Below are positions 32,164 to 42,500 of a stretch of DNA of 64,000 nt, piece after piece. Both the position numbers and the translations under genes were made by a program. The stretch is from Propionivibrio dicarboxylicus. GTDB lineage: Bacteria > Pseudomonadota > Gammaproteobacteria > Burkholderiales > Rhodocyclaceae. Below the pieces are notes generated by a model. That model did no database searches, was not told the origin of the DNA, and was given only the letters and a program-made list of their open reading frames with translations. Every line of letters begins with the position of its first letter. The stretch's first letter is position 1. The DNA is taken from assembly GCA_945902805.1 (NCBI GenBank), contig CAMDMZ010000010.1:1-64000 (forward strand), written 5' to 3'.

Positions 32164-32216
32164 TACCCTTCCGGCTGAAGCTGTTTTCGGTACTCAAACA
32201 GCTACGCCGAAGGGTA
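32164..32216. terminator. Stem-loop downstream of the diheme cytochrome gene
   Basis: TACCCTTCCGGCTGAAGCTG pairs imperfectly with CAGCTACGCCGAAGGGTA around a short loop. It lies 16 bp beyond the minus-strand cytochrome stop. There is no T-run, so it may be a processing or rho-linked structure. Confidence 0.45.
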
Positions 32217-32231
32217 GATGATGTGAAGAGG

Positions 32232-32864
32232 TCAGCGTTGAGGTTTCGCCTGTTGTTTTGCGAATGACGTTGAGGCTTTCGAAATCATGAACTCGATCGC
32301 CAGTTTGACTTCTGCGTCGCTGATCGTGGCCAGACCACCCCGAGACGGCATTTTGTTGTGGCCGTTGACTGCGCTCGCAATCAGTCCATCCATACCCTTT
32401 TCCATCCGGGCTCCCCAAGCCTTGGCATCACCCGTCTTGGGGGCACCGTCCTTGCCTGTCGCATGACACTCCTGGCAACGCTTGGCATACAAATCCTTGC
32501 CTGTGAATTTTGGAATGGCCATTGATGTATTCATCCCCTCACTCGCTGCACTCTTGGGCGTGATCATGTAAATGATGGCCCGGCTAAGCTCGATGTCGGT
32601 CGCCTTTATCTCGCCGCCGTGGGCGGGCATACCACGGTATCCCTGAACCGCATGGGTTGTCAGTGTCTTGATGCCTTGCGCCATCCTTGGGCCCCAAGCT
32701 GCCAGATCACCAATCTTCGGTGCGCCATCCTTACCTGTTTCATGGCACGAAGTACAGACTGCTTTGACCACCTCGGCACCGGTCCGATCTTTTGCCGCAA
32801 AAGCGCTGCTTGTCATGATCACGAGAACAGAGCTCATAGCAACCATACAGAAGGACTTATTCAT
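32232..32864 (-). CDS. Periplasmic diheme c-type cytochrome (cytochrome c5-like repeats)
   Basis: A 210-residue secreted protein with a signal peptide ending SSAFA-A and two cytochrome c5-like domains, each with one haem motif (CTSCH and CQECH). The domains are internal duplicates: HETGKDGAPKIGDLAAWGPRM matches HATGKDGAPKTGDAKAWGARM, with later Met ligands in GMPAHGG and KMPSRGG. It probably shuttles electrons in the periplasm. I start at ATG 32864 (MNKSFCMV), preceded by GAGG; the ORF-track start at 33053 adds an implausible Cys-rich leader. It is divergent from the FeS/NrfD operon and may be its electron partner. Confidence 0.88.
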   Translation of the reverse strand: MNKSFCMVAMSSVLVIMTSSAFAAKDRTGAEVVKAVCTSCHETGKDGAPKIGDLAAWGPRMAQGIKTLTTHAVQGYRGMPAHGGEIKATDIELSRAIIYMITPKSAASEGMNTSMAIPKFTGKDLYAKRCQECHATGKDGAPKTGDAKAWGARMEKGMDGLIASAVNGHNKMPSRGGLATISDAEVKLAIEFMISKASTSFAKQQAKPQR

Positions 32865-33181
32865 ATTCCATACCTCATAAAGTGATCGCGGCTTGCGATA
32901 CCTGAAGCCGCCAGATCGACCTGTGTAGGTGATGATCTGCCGACCGCAAGACCGGTACAACAAGCAACATAAAAAATCCCAATGGCACCATACCGCCAAC
33001 TCGATTTGTATCCATCGGTTGGAGAATGACTCCGACGAGGACAAGATAATCACAGCTTGAACGGTATGTTTTGATCCCGGTCAACAGTTGTGTTGTTCAT
33101 GTGTGGCAGCATCCACAGTCAAGTCTTTTGGGCCACCTGCCCAGCCTAGACGCAATTCATTATCCATACAGGAGAACGACT
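32865..33181. other. Divergent intergenic region with regulatory elements
   Basis: This 317-bp gap separates the cytochrome gene from the FeS/NrfD operon. Apart from the FNR-type box at 33071-33084 I see no gene and no clear sigma-70 hexamer pair. Confidence 0.5.
33071..33084. promoter_or_regulatory. FNR/CRP-family binding site
   Basis: TTGATCCCGGTCAA matches the FNR half-sites TTGAT-N4-ATCAA with one mismatch. It is about 105 bp before the GTG of the FeS subunit, which suggests anaerobic control of that operon. Confidence 0.55.
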
Positions 33182-34276
33182 GTGGCCAGCAACGAGAAAA
33201 CCTCTACCGATCCGGGCAGGCAGGCCGAATCCGAATGTCCGGTGCAACCGGCATCGGCCGACCCGTCCAAGGCAGTTATGACAACAACCCGGCGCGACTT
33301 TCTCAAGCAGGGCGGCATGCTCAGCATGTCGTCGCTGATGGGCACCGCAGCGCTGATGACCCAGTCGGACGATGCCCATGCGTCCATTGAGTGGGCCGAG
33401 CACTTCCAGAAAAACTATCGCCTGATGACTCAGGAAGAAAAAGCGGAAGCCAAGGCGCGGCTCGAGCGGCGATATTCCGGCGAATACGGCAAGCAGGTGA
33501 CGGTCGATACCACCGAGGCACAGCCTGGTGTGCTCATGGGCTACGCCCTGAATATCCGCAAGTGTATCGGCTGCCGCCGTTGCGTACATGCCTGCGTTGC
33601 CGAGAACAACCAGTCGCGCGGCAAGAATCGACCCGGCGAAAAGATCGAATGGATCCAGGTGCTACGCATGGAGCGCGGCAAGTTCGAAAAAGAGAAGATG
33701 GATCATGGCTATCCTGAAGGGCTGGGCATTCAGGTCGGCGGCAATGCTTACACCCCGGCCGGCCAGGTGCTCGAAGGCCAGTACCACTACAACCCGGAAA
33801 AGGTTCCCGAGGAAGATGCCAACTACATGCCGATCGCCTGCATGCAGTGCGAAAAGCCGCCTTGCGTCAAGGTTTGCCCGGTACGTACCACGTATCGTGA
33901 AGGCGACGGCGTGGTCGTCATCGACTACAACTGGTGCATCGGTTGCAAGATGTGTATGAATGCCTGCCCCTACTGGGCGCGCCGCTTCAATCTCACCACG
34001 CCGGTGCTACCGAAAGAAGAGATGAACCCGGTCACTCACTATCTGGGTAACCGGCCGCGATTCCGTGGTGTGGTCGAGAAATGCCATTGGTGCCTGCAAC
34101 GCAGCCGCCATGGCCGTTATCCGGCCTGCGTCGAGGTATGCCCGGTGGGTGCTCGCAAGTTCGGCAACCTGCTCGACCCGGAAAGCGAAGTGAGCAAGAT
34201 CCTGCAGCGGAAGAACGTCTTCCGCCTCAAGGCCGAGCTCAATACCTTCCCGAAATTCTTTTACTTCTACGATTGA
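33182..34276 (+). CDS. Tat-exported four-cluster ferredoxin subunit (NrfC/DsrO-like)
   Basis: The 364-residue periplasmic electron-transfer subunit carries a twin-arginine signal (TTRRDFLKQGG, about residue 35) and four 4Fe-4S motifs: CIGCRRCVHAC, CMQCEKPPCVKVC, CIGCKMCMNAC and CHWCLQRSRHGRYPACVEVC. GTG 33182 has AGGAGA upstream; the ORF-track start at 33071 is a TTG inside the FNR box. In this family the protein connects an NrfD-type quinone-binding membrane subunit to another redox partner. The usual molybdopterin catalytic subunit is absent here. The NrfD-like gene follows after 11 bp. Confidence 0.9.
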   Translation: MASNEKTSTDPGRQAESECPVQPASADPSKAVMTTTRRDFLKQGGMLSMSSLMGTAALMTQSDDAHASIEWAEHFQKNYRLMTQEEKAEAKARLERRYSGEYGKQVTVDTTEAQPGVLMGYALNIRKCIGCRRCVHACVAENNQSRGKNRPGEKIEWIQVLRMERGKFEKEKMDHGYPEGLGIQVGGNAYTPAGQVLEGQYHYNPEKVPEEDANYMPIACMQCEKPPCVKVCPVRTTYREGDGVVVIDYNWCIGCKMCMNACPYWARRFNLTTPVLPKEEMNPVTHYLGNRPRFRGVVEKCHWCLQRSRHGRYPACVEVCPVGARKFGNLLDPESEVSKILQRKNVFRLKAELNTFPKFFYFYD

Positions 34277-34287
34277 GGAGCCGGACC

Positions 34288-35508
<1,221 letters not shown>

Positions 35509-35518
35509 GGCCAAGATC

Positions 35519-36340
35519 ATGAAAAAACTAACTACTATTGCGACGGTCCTCGCCCTCTGTGCTGGCGGACTTTACGCCGTCATCGCCGCAGAAAAAGCGG
35601 CCGAACAACCGGCCCCCGAAGCCGCCAAGGAACCGTTGGTCTGTTTCGAGAGCCGCAAGGGCGCATCGGAAGTTACTCAGCGTGACATCAAGCCCGGCTG
35701 GCCCAACGTCAAGTGCTCGCCCACCACCGGAGCGGCGCTCTGGTACGGCGATCCGTTCGACGGCACCGTGCCGATGGGCAAGATGCCCCTGCTCGACAAG
35801 ATCCCGGAAGGGCACGCCCTCGTCAAGCCGCGCACCGAAAAACTTGCGCTGATGCCCATGTGCGGTACGGCTTGCCATAACGGCGTTGGTCCGACCTTCA
35901 CGCCGCCAACCCTGCCAAAGGACAAGAAGCCTACGCCGATTCCGACCATGGCTGCTATGGTTCCGGATCTTGCGAACTTCCAGCATGGCCGCGAACGAAT
36001 CTGGTGTCTCGATTGTCACCACGCCACCAAGCGCAACATGCTGATCGACAATTTCGGCGATCCGGTTAGCTTCGACCAGCCGCAGTTGTTGTGCGGCAAG
36101 TGTCACGGCGACAAACTGCGCGACTGGCGCGACGGCATCCACGGCAAGCGTATCGGCGAATTTGCCAGCGATGGCAAGAAGCGCTGGTTCACCTGTACCG
36201 AGTGCCATAACCCGCACAATGTTCAGGATGGTCACCGCAACAAGGGCTTCATCCAGCTGCAACCCGAGCCGTCGCCGCAGTTGCCGAGAGGCTTTGCGAA
36301 TGCGGATCACGAAAAGGTGCATCCGATTCCGCAGCACTGA
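35519..36340 (+). CDS. Periplasmic multihaem c-type cytochrome
   Basis: A 273-residue exported protein (signal MKKLTTIATVLALCAGGLYA). Three canonical haem motifs are visible, CLDCHH, CGKCH and CTECH, plus an unusual CX3CH motif (CGTACH near residue 119). If all bind haem it is a tetrahaem cytochrome. The Pro-rich stretch PPTLPKDKKPTPIP separates the first and second sites. I do not recognise a named family. The context (FeS subunit, NrfD subunit, cytochrome) suggests a quinone:cytochrome oxidoreductase module. ATG 35519 follows GAGG; the ORF-track start is inside the NrfD gene. Confidence 0.88.
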   Translation: MKKLTTIATVLALCAGGLYAVIAAEKAAEQPAPEAAKEPLVCFESRKGASEVTQRDIKPGWPNVKCSPTTGAALWYGDPFDGTVPMGKMPLLDKIPEGHALVKPRTEKLALMPMCGTACHNGVGPTFTPPTLPKDKKPTPIPTMAAMVPDLANFQHGRERIWCLDCHHATKRNMLIDNFGDPVSFDQPQLLCGKCHGDKLRDWRDGIHGKRIGEFASDGKKRWFTCTECHNPHNVQDGHRNKGFIQLQPEPSPQLPRGFANADHEKVHPIPQH

Positions 36341-36768
36341 TGGCCGATTCGACTGAAAAGCCCAGTCCAGTCCGGGGCGACCCCACGTGGGTCGCCCCGG
36401 CGCTGACGCGGGATGAAAAAACCCGAAATGTCGGCAAAACCCCGGTTTTCTTTGGCCCACCGCTGGCGATTCTGACCGAAGGCCAGAAGAACACGATGGA
36501 GATCAGCGGGGTGCTTAACCGTACCGCTGAGCGCTATCTGGAAATCCGCCGTCGCCACGGTATTGCACTCACCGAACCGGAACAAAAGTGCATCGCCCAC
36601 ATCTGCAACATCGGCTTTATGTCCGCCCTGGAAATTGAGGAATTACCCTTCGAGGTAAGTCTCACGAAATTCGAATGCGAAGGGCTGGACAAGGTGGCAC
36701 TCCAAAAGAAACTAGAAGCGGCCAGCTTCGTCGACCTCGTCGTCGTCGTCGAATCACTCGGCTTCTAA
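36340..36768 (+). CDS. Hypothetical protein of the NrfD-module operon
   Basis: The protein is 142 residues from ATG 36340, which overlaps the cytochrome stop (TGATG). It could instead be 90 residues from ATG 36497 (MEISGVLNRTAERYL), preceded by AGAAG. The first 50 codons contain a 29-bp GC-rich hairpin and a second small hairpin, and read as low-information sequence, which favours the short form. The C-terminal part is predicted helical with two Cys (KCIAHIC) and a further FEC, and ends DLVVVVESLGF. No known domain is recognised. It lies 21 bp before the hemerythrin-like gene. Confidence 0.6.
   Translation: MADSTEKPSPVRGDPTWVAPALTRDEKTRNVGKTPVFFGPPLAILTEGQKNTMEISGVLNRTAERYLEIRRRHGIALTEPEQKCIAHICNIGFMSALEIEELPFEVSLTKFECEGLDKVALQKKLEAASFVDLVVVVESLGF
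36372..36400. promoter_or_regulatory. GC-rich hairpin after the cytochrome gene
   Basis: CCGGGGCGACC and GGTCGCCCCGG form a perfect 11-bp stem around a 7-base loop. It lies 32 bp after the cytochrome stop, so it could stabilise or end the upstream mRNA. No T-run follows. Confidence 0.55.
36436..36449. terminator. Small hairpin AAAACC-CC-GGTTTT
   Basis: A 6-bp stem followed by CTTT sits between the GC-rich hairpin and ATG 36497. It is a weak terminator or attenuator candidate. Confidence 0.3.
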
Positions 36769-36789
36769 ACAAAACAAAAGGAACAGAGC

Positions 36790-37191
36790 ATGACGCCCAA
36801 TCGCGTTGAATGGGGCCTGCATTTCGCCGTTGGCCACGAGATTCTGGATCAGCAGCACCAGCAAATCCTGGCGCAATGCAATGTCCTGGCCGACCTGTGC
36901 GCGGCCGATGGCGGCAACAGCAGCGCCGACCTGGAATTCACCCAAGCCTTTGAACGGGCGATGACCCTGGCGCGCGAGCATTTCGTCGCCGAAGAAGCCC
37001 TGCTTGTCGCCCGCGCCTATCCGGAAATTGAGGACTACCGCTTCGAGACCGAGGAATACGCCTACCTCGCCGCAGAGATCGCCACGACGGAAAACTTCGA
37101 CAAGATCGAACTGCAGCGATTCCTGTCGTTGTGGTGGGTTGGCCACATCCTCGATGCCGCCAAGCAGCAGTCGCCCTACTTCAGCGCCTGA
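36790..37191 (+). CDS. Hemerythrin-like protein with incomplete iron ligands
   Basis: A 133-residue four-helix protein resembling bacteriohemerythrins (VEWGLHFAVGHEILDQQHQQIL, AREHFVAEEALL, LSLWWVGHILDA). Hemerythrins bind O2 with a di-iron site. The first His (DQQH), the second His and Glu (HFVAE) and the His of GHI are present. The HxxxH after the YP turn is replaced (YPEIEDYRFETEEY has Tyr and Thr), and the final Asp is shifted. The site should therefore bind fewer or no irons. It closes the anaerobic NrfD-type operon, which could fit a sensing or structural role. Confidence 0.8.
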   Translation: MTPNRVEWGLHFAVGHEILDQQHQQILAQCNVLADLCAADGGNSSADLEFTQAFERAMTLAREHFVAEEALLVARAYPEIEDYRFETEEYAYLAAEIATTENFDKIELQRFLSLWWVGHILDAAKQQSPYFSA

Positions 37192-37280
37192 TCAGCAAAC
37201 CTCGAATCTCGCTGAGTTCACTGACCGCCAATGTGTTTCCCGCCGAAACCGCGTTGTCGGCGCCACAACACTCAAACCCG

Positions 37281-38585
37281 TCACTTCATACTAAAGAAGG
37301 TCTGCAAAACCTTCGTCATATAGCCGTGATCGAGCACGCCGGCGCTTTCGCGGGCGCTGTGCATGGACCACATTGGGCAGCCGACATCCACGCTCGGCAC
37401 ACCTAACTGCGCCGCCAAAATCGGGCCGATGGTACTGCCGCAACCCAGATCGGTGCGATGGGCGTAGCGTTGATACGGCACCCCGGCGGTTTCGCACAAG
37501 GCAATAAAATGCGCTGCCGTATCGGCACCGGTGCTGTAGCGCTGGTTGGCGTTGATCTTGATCACCGGGCCGGCATTGACCAGCACGCGATGCGAAGGTT
37601 CGTACGCCGCCGGGAAATTCGGATGCCAGGCATGGGCCATATCGGCGCTGATGAAAAAGCTTCGCGCCATGACTCGCTGCCTCTGGTCATCTGCCGCACC
37701 GGGGTTTGAAACCAGGCGGGCGATCACATCAGAGAGAAAACTACCACCGGCCCCGGTGGCACTAGTGCTGCCCACTTCTTCATGATCAAACAGGCCGAGC
37801 ACACAGGTCGCATCGGGTTGCGTCGTCGCCAGCAGCGCGTTCAGTCCGGCGTGACACGAGGCCAGGTTATCCAGTCGGCCACTGGCGAGAAACTCGTGCT
37901 GCGGGCCCCACAGGCTGCCCGGCTGGACATCGAACACACCGATATCCCAAGCCAGGATACTTTCCCCCGCCACGCCCAACTGCTGCCCGAGGAAACTGGC
38001 GAAAACAGCATCCGGTGCCGCAGTATCGGCATCCACCGAAAACAGCAGTGGCAGTTCGGTTTGCTTGTTGAGTTTGAGCCCCGCCTCATTGACCTCGCGA
38101 TTCATGTGTATCGCCAGATTGGCTAGGCGCGCCACGGCACCATCGGTGCGCAGCAAGCGCGACTCGATGCCGCTTGTCGTGCGTACCATCACCCGTCCCG
38201 CCAGACCGAGGTCGCGATCGGCAAAACTGGCCAGGATCGGCCCGCCATAGATCTCGACGCCCAGCCGCAGCATGCCATCGGCGCGATGGGCGGCGTGCGG
38301 TTTCAAACGCAGACCCGGTGAATCAGTATGCGCGCCGAGCAGGCGCAGCCCGGTCGTCGCGACCGGCTTCTGGCCCATAACGAAAGCGATCAGCGATGAA
38401 CCGCCACGCACTACAAAATACTGACCACCGGGCTGCAGCGCCCAGCTTGCGGTTTCATCCAACGCGACAAACCCGGCCGCCTGCAAACGCGCAGCGACTT
38501 CTGCCACGGCATGCCACGGGCTCGAGCTGGCGTCGATGAAGGCGAGCAGGTCACGACCTGCCTGCTGTTGCTCAGCCGTCGGCAT
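37281..38585 (-). CDS. apeB: M18-family aminopeptidase
   Basis: A dinuclear zinc aminopeptidase of 434 residues, of the aspartyl aminopeptidase type, forming cytoplasmic dodecamers. Zinc ligands are visible in LGAHTDSPGLRLKP (about residue 95), FDHEEVGSTSATGAGG (about 255) and ISADMAHAWHPNF (about 305), with the final His in YQRYAHRTDLGCGSTIGP. Length is standard. The N-terminus is normal for the family (LLAFIDASSSPWHAVAEVA). It overlaps the start of its upstream neighbour, the DHH phosphoesterase, whose stop lies inside the apeB start region, so the two are co-transcribed. Confidence 0.92.
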   Translation of the reverse strand: MPTAEQQQAGRDLLAFIDASSSPWHAVAEVAARLQAAGFVALDETASWALQPGGQYFVVRGGSSLIAFVMGQKPVATTGLRLLGAHTDSPGLRLKPHAAHRADGMLRLGVEIYGGPILASFADRDLGLAGRVMVRTTSGIESRLLRTDGAVARLANLAIHMNREVNEAGLKLNKQTELPLLFSVDADTAAPDAVFASFLGQQLGVAGESILAWDIGVFDVQPGSLWGPQHEFLASGRLDNLASCHAGLNALLATTQPDATCVLGLFDHEEVGSTSATGAGGSFLSDVIARLVSNPGAADDQRQRVMARSFFISADMAHAWHPNFPAAYEPSHRVLVNAGPVIKINANQRYSTGADTAAHFIALCETAGVPYQRYAHRTDLGCGSTIGPILAAQLGVPSVDVGCPMWSMHSARESAGVLDHGYMTKVLQTFFSMK

Positions 38586-39504
38586 TGATCTTGGCGACCA
38601 ATTCCTTCAATACCGCTTCGGCCTTGTCGTTCTCGATCTGGCAGGTTCCGGCATTTTCATGTCCGCCACCGCCATAGGCCAGCATCAACTCGCCGATGTT
38701 GGTCTTCGAGCTGCGGTTGGTGATCGATTTGCCAGTCGCGAACACTGTGTTCTGCTTCTGCACACCCCACAAAATGTGGATCGAAATGTTCGTCTCGGGG
38801 AACAACGCGTAAATCGTGAAACGATTGGTAGCGTAGATGGTTTCTTCGTTGCGCAGATCGAGCACGACCAGATTCTTATGCACCGTCGAGCAGCGCTTGA
38901 GCTGGTCCTTGGCCTTCTCGGCGTGATCGAAGTACAACTCGACGCGTTCCTTGACATCGGGCAACTGCAGAATGTCATTGATGCCGTGATCGCGACAATA
39001 CTTGATCAGGTCCATCATCAATTGATAGTTGCTGACGCGGAACTCGCGGAAACGACCGAGGCCTGTACGTGAATCCATGAGGTAATTGAGCAGCACCCAG
39101 TCTTTCGGGTTGAGGATTTCGTCTTGCGAAAACTGGGCGGAATCGCCCTTATCGACGGCGTCCATCATGTCCAGGAAGGCGGCCGGGAAACGTCCTTTGC
39201 CGCCGTAGTGCTCGAACACCACACGGGCAGCGGACGGAGCATCGGGATAAATCACGTGGTTGGCCCGCTCGCCCGGATTGCGCAAGGTCTCGGACGCATG
39301 GTGGTCAAAGGCCAGATGGACGCCGGGAACAAAGGGCAGATTGGTGGTGATATCGCGTTCGGTGATCTCGATCTTGCCATCCTGCATATCCTTGGGATGG
39401 ACAAACTTGATGTCGTCGATCATGTCGAGTTCGTTGAGCAGGACGGCGCAGACCAGACCATCGAAGTCGCTGCGGGTGACCAGGCGGTATTTCTGGACAG
39501 ACAT
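38572..39504 (-). CDS. DHH-family phosphoesterase
   Basis: A 310-residue member of the DHH superfamily (exopolyphosphatase/oligoribonuclease-like). The N-terminal metal motifs are RSDFDGLVCAV and the name-giving DHH in LAFDHHASET; further Asp residues are in MMDAVDKGDSAQF. The C-terminal DHHA1-type substrate domain has GGGGHENAGTCQIE. Substrates in the superfamily include pyrophosphate, polyphosphate, pAp, nano-RNA and cyclic dinucleotides; the sequence alone does not decide. It is followed directly by apeB, overlapping by 14 bp, and preceded by the helicase gene after 50 bp. Confidence 0.88.
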   Translation of the reverse strand: MSVQKYRLVTRSDFDGLVCAVLLNELDMIDDIKFVHPKDMQDGKIEITERDITTNLPFVPGVHLAFDHHASETLRNPGERANHVIYPDAPSAARVVFEHYGGKGRFPAAFLDMMDAVDKGDSAQFSQDEILNPKDWVLLNYLMDSRTGLGRFREFRVSNYQLMMDLIKYCRDHGINDILQLPDVKERVELYFDHAEKAKDQLKRCSTVHKNLVVLDLRNEETIYATNRFTIYALFPETNISIHILWGVQKQNTVFATGKSITNRSSKTNIGELMLAYGGGGHENAGTCQIENDKAEAVLKELVAKINADG

Positions 39505-39554
39505 ATGAAATTCTCCGGGTTAAAAAGGCAGGCGATACGGGATTTGAAGACCCA

Positions 39555-42500
39555 CTATTCCAACACACTCAAGCGCCCGTAAGCAAGGTAAAACACCGCG
39601 AGCCGCTGCGGCAAACCCTCGCCGGCCAAAAGCGCGCCGTATTCCTCCAATTGTTCACGATAGCGCTCGGCGTGGATGGCGAGTTGCGGCTCGATTTCCG
39701 TGTCAGCAACAACGTTGGCCGCAATCCGCGCCGTCTTGTAGTCGACAATCCAGCGCACACCATCCTCGACGAAACAGCGATCAATGACGCGGGTTTGCGC
39801 CGTCCCGCCAGAGCCGACTTTTGACAAGACCAGTTCCGCCGCCATGTCGTCGCGCTGCCGCACCACCCAGCGCCCGAGCTCGCTTTCCAGGGTCGTGACC
39901 AGCATTTCCGCAGTCCGCGCCGCCCCGCTCTGCGCCTGAGCCGGCGCCCAGCCCCGGCTTGCCAGCCATTGCACGAAGGCCGGCAGCAAGGAATTCGCCC
40001 GCGCCGGTGACCAGCTCTCTGGCGCCGCAACGATCTGTTCGAGGCAGGCATGGGTCAAGGTTCCCACCGCTGCCGCCAGTGGATCCGCCGTGTCATCGTT
40101 GGGCGGCACTACGGGCTCGGACATGACTGGCGCGGCCCAGGCTGGCGGCACCGTGGGCGCCGCCTGACGCAGCAACTGCGGGACGAACAGCGCCAGATCT
40201 TCGACGTCGGAAAAAGTCGGTGTGACCGAAGGGAATCCCCTTTTCGGGACTGGCGGGACGGCGGCGGCAGCCAGAAACTTGGTTTCCAGCGCTGGCCATA
40301 AACGGCCCAAGGCCGACGCAGAGCGCGGTGACGTGATTTCCCCATCGTCTTTGCGCCACGCCACGCCGACCAAATGCAAACGTCGCACCGCGCGCGTCGC
40401 CGCGACATACAGCACGCGCGCCTCTTCGTTGCTGCTGCGCTCGCGCTCCATGCGCTGCAGGAAATCGTAGACCGTCGGCACCACCGATTTGCCCCGATGC
40501 GGATTGACCGGCGCCGCCACCAGCCGTTCGCCATCCGCCAGCGCAAAAGTGTCCCACGCCAGCAACGGCGTATCGCGGCCAGACGGTTCGCGGTGCAGGC
40601 CGGGCAAAATGACTGTATCGAATTCGAGCCCCTTCGACTTATGCACTGTCATCAGTTGCAAGCGGCCATCGGCCTGCGCATCGGCCGCCGCAAACAGGCG
40701 CCCCATGTCGTCGTCGAGGCTATCCACCGTAAAGCGAGCGGCGGCATCGAGCACATCCAGCCGATTGAAAAACGCACTGGCGTCGACGCTGCCGGCGGCA
40801 TCGGTACAGTGCGGCCCGCCGAGCTTTTTCCAGACATCCTCAACCCAGCGCCGCCGGGTCTGGCGCCCCTGCCCGGCCAGCGCCTCGGCCAGCACAGTTC
40901 GAACATGCGCCAGACGACTTTGACCATCGGTCGACAGCCGCGCCACGCGGGCCTCGTCATTCATCAACGACCACACGGTAGCCGCATGATCGTCGCCGGC
41001 CAGCGCATGCAGATCGGCCAGCGTCAAGCCGCACCACGGCGCGCGCAACACCGCCAGCCAATGCAGACGATCAGCCCGATGATGCAGCGCACGCGTCAGT
41101 GAAATCAGATCCTGCACCACCTGCCGCCCGGCCAGCGGTTCGATCTCGACCGCCGAAAAGCGCCACGCCGGCGCCTCGCGACGAATCGCCGCCACCAGTG
41201 CTGACAAGTGTCCGCGCGCGCGCACCAGCACGGCAATCTCGCGTTGCGGATCGGCACGCCATTCGGCGCCGATGATGTCGATCAGGGTGCGAGCTTCCAG
41301 AGCGTCCTTGCCTTCCCCTGCCTCATCAGCCAGCACCGGATGAATGCTGACGCCGGCATCGGCCAGCGGCTCGCGAGTGGCAACGAAGGGTCGGTAGCGA
41401 ATCTCGCCGCGCAGCGGTTCGTCGGTCGCCGGAAAGACGGCGAGGAAATGCGCGTTGATCCAATCCACGACCTCCGGATGCGAACGATTGTTGCGCGACA
41501 AGCGCAGCTGTTCCAGACGGAGCGCACCGATGCCCGACTCGGCAACGCGCAAAAACAAGCCGACGTCGGCCTTGCGAAAGCGATAGATCGACTGCATCGG
41601 ATCGCCCACGGCGAACAAAGTACGCCCATCGCCCGGCTGCCAGCCAGCGGTCAGCCGCGCCAACAGCTCGATCTGCAAGGGGCTGGTGTCCTGAAATTCA
41701 TCCACCAGCAGATGCCGAATGCGGTAATCGAGCCGCAACGCCAATTCCGATGGCGCCGACTCGTCGCCCAGGGCGGTAATGGCGCGCGCCGCCAGTTCGC
41801 CGAAATCCACCTCGCCGCGCTCGCGAAAGACCAACCAGAGTTCCGCCGCCGCGAGTTGCAACAACTGCACCAAAGCACGCACCACCGCATCGTCGCCCTG
41901 CGCCGGCGCCGGCAATTCGCGCAGCCGGCGCAGCCCAGCCACAGCGCTGTCATCAAGACTGGCGAGCAGTTCCAGCATTGCCGCCTTGGCGGCTTTGTCA
42001 GCCGGCGGAAAGCCGTTCTTGACCGTCACCTGTTTGCGCCGTTCGCCTTCCTTGGTCAGCAACAAATCAGCCAGCGCACGCCAGCGCGGCAAATCGGCGG
42101 GATCTTCGCCGAGTGCTTCGGTCCAGTCGCTGAGCAGGCTGCCGCCCAGATTGTCCGCCGCGTAACGTGCCAGCGGCATCGCCCGCTCCTGCACGCCAAA
42201 GCCGAGCGAATCGACGATACCAGCCAGGTCTTCGCTGACCAGCGCCGCCAGCGCCGACCCCAGCACCGATCCCATTGCCAACTCGGGATCATCGCAAGCG
42301 GCGTGCATTTGCCACAGCGAACGCCATTGCTCGCGTCGCGCAAGCATCTGTGCCAACAGCGTCGCCAAGCGTCCGCTGTCGTTGTCGAGATGGGCCAGCG
42401 CGATAGCCACGGCATCGCCCATTTCACCATCACTGTCGAGATGATCGAGCGCGCGCCGCGCCGCCTCTTCGTAATGCCGCTGCACATCCTCGGCCACTGC

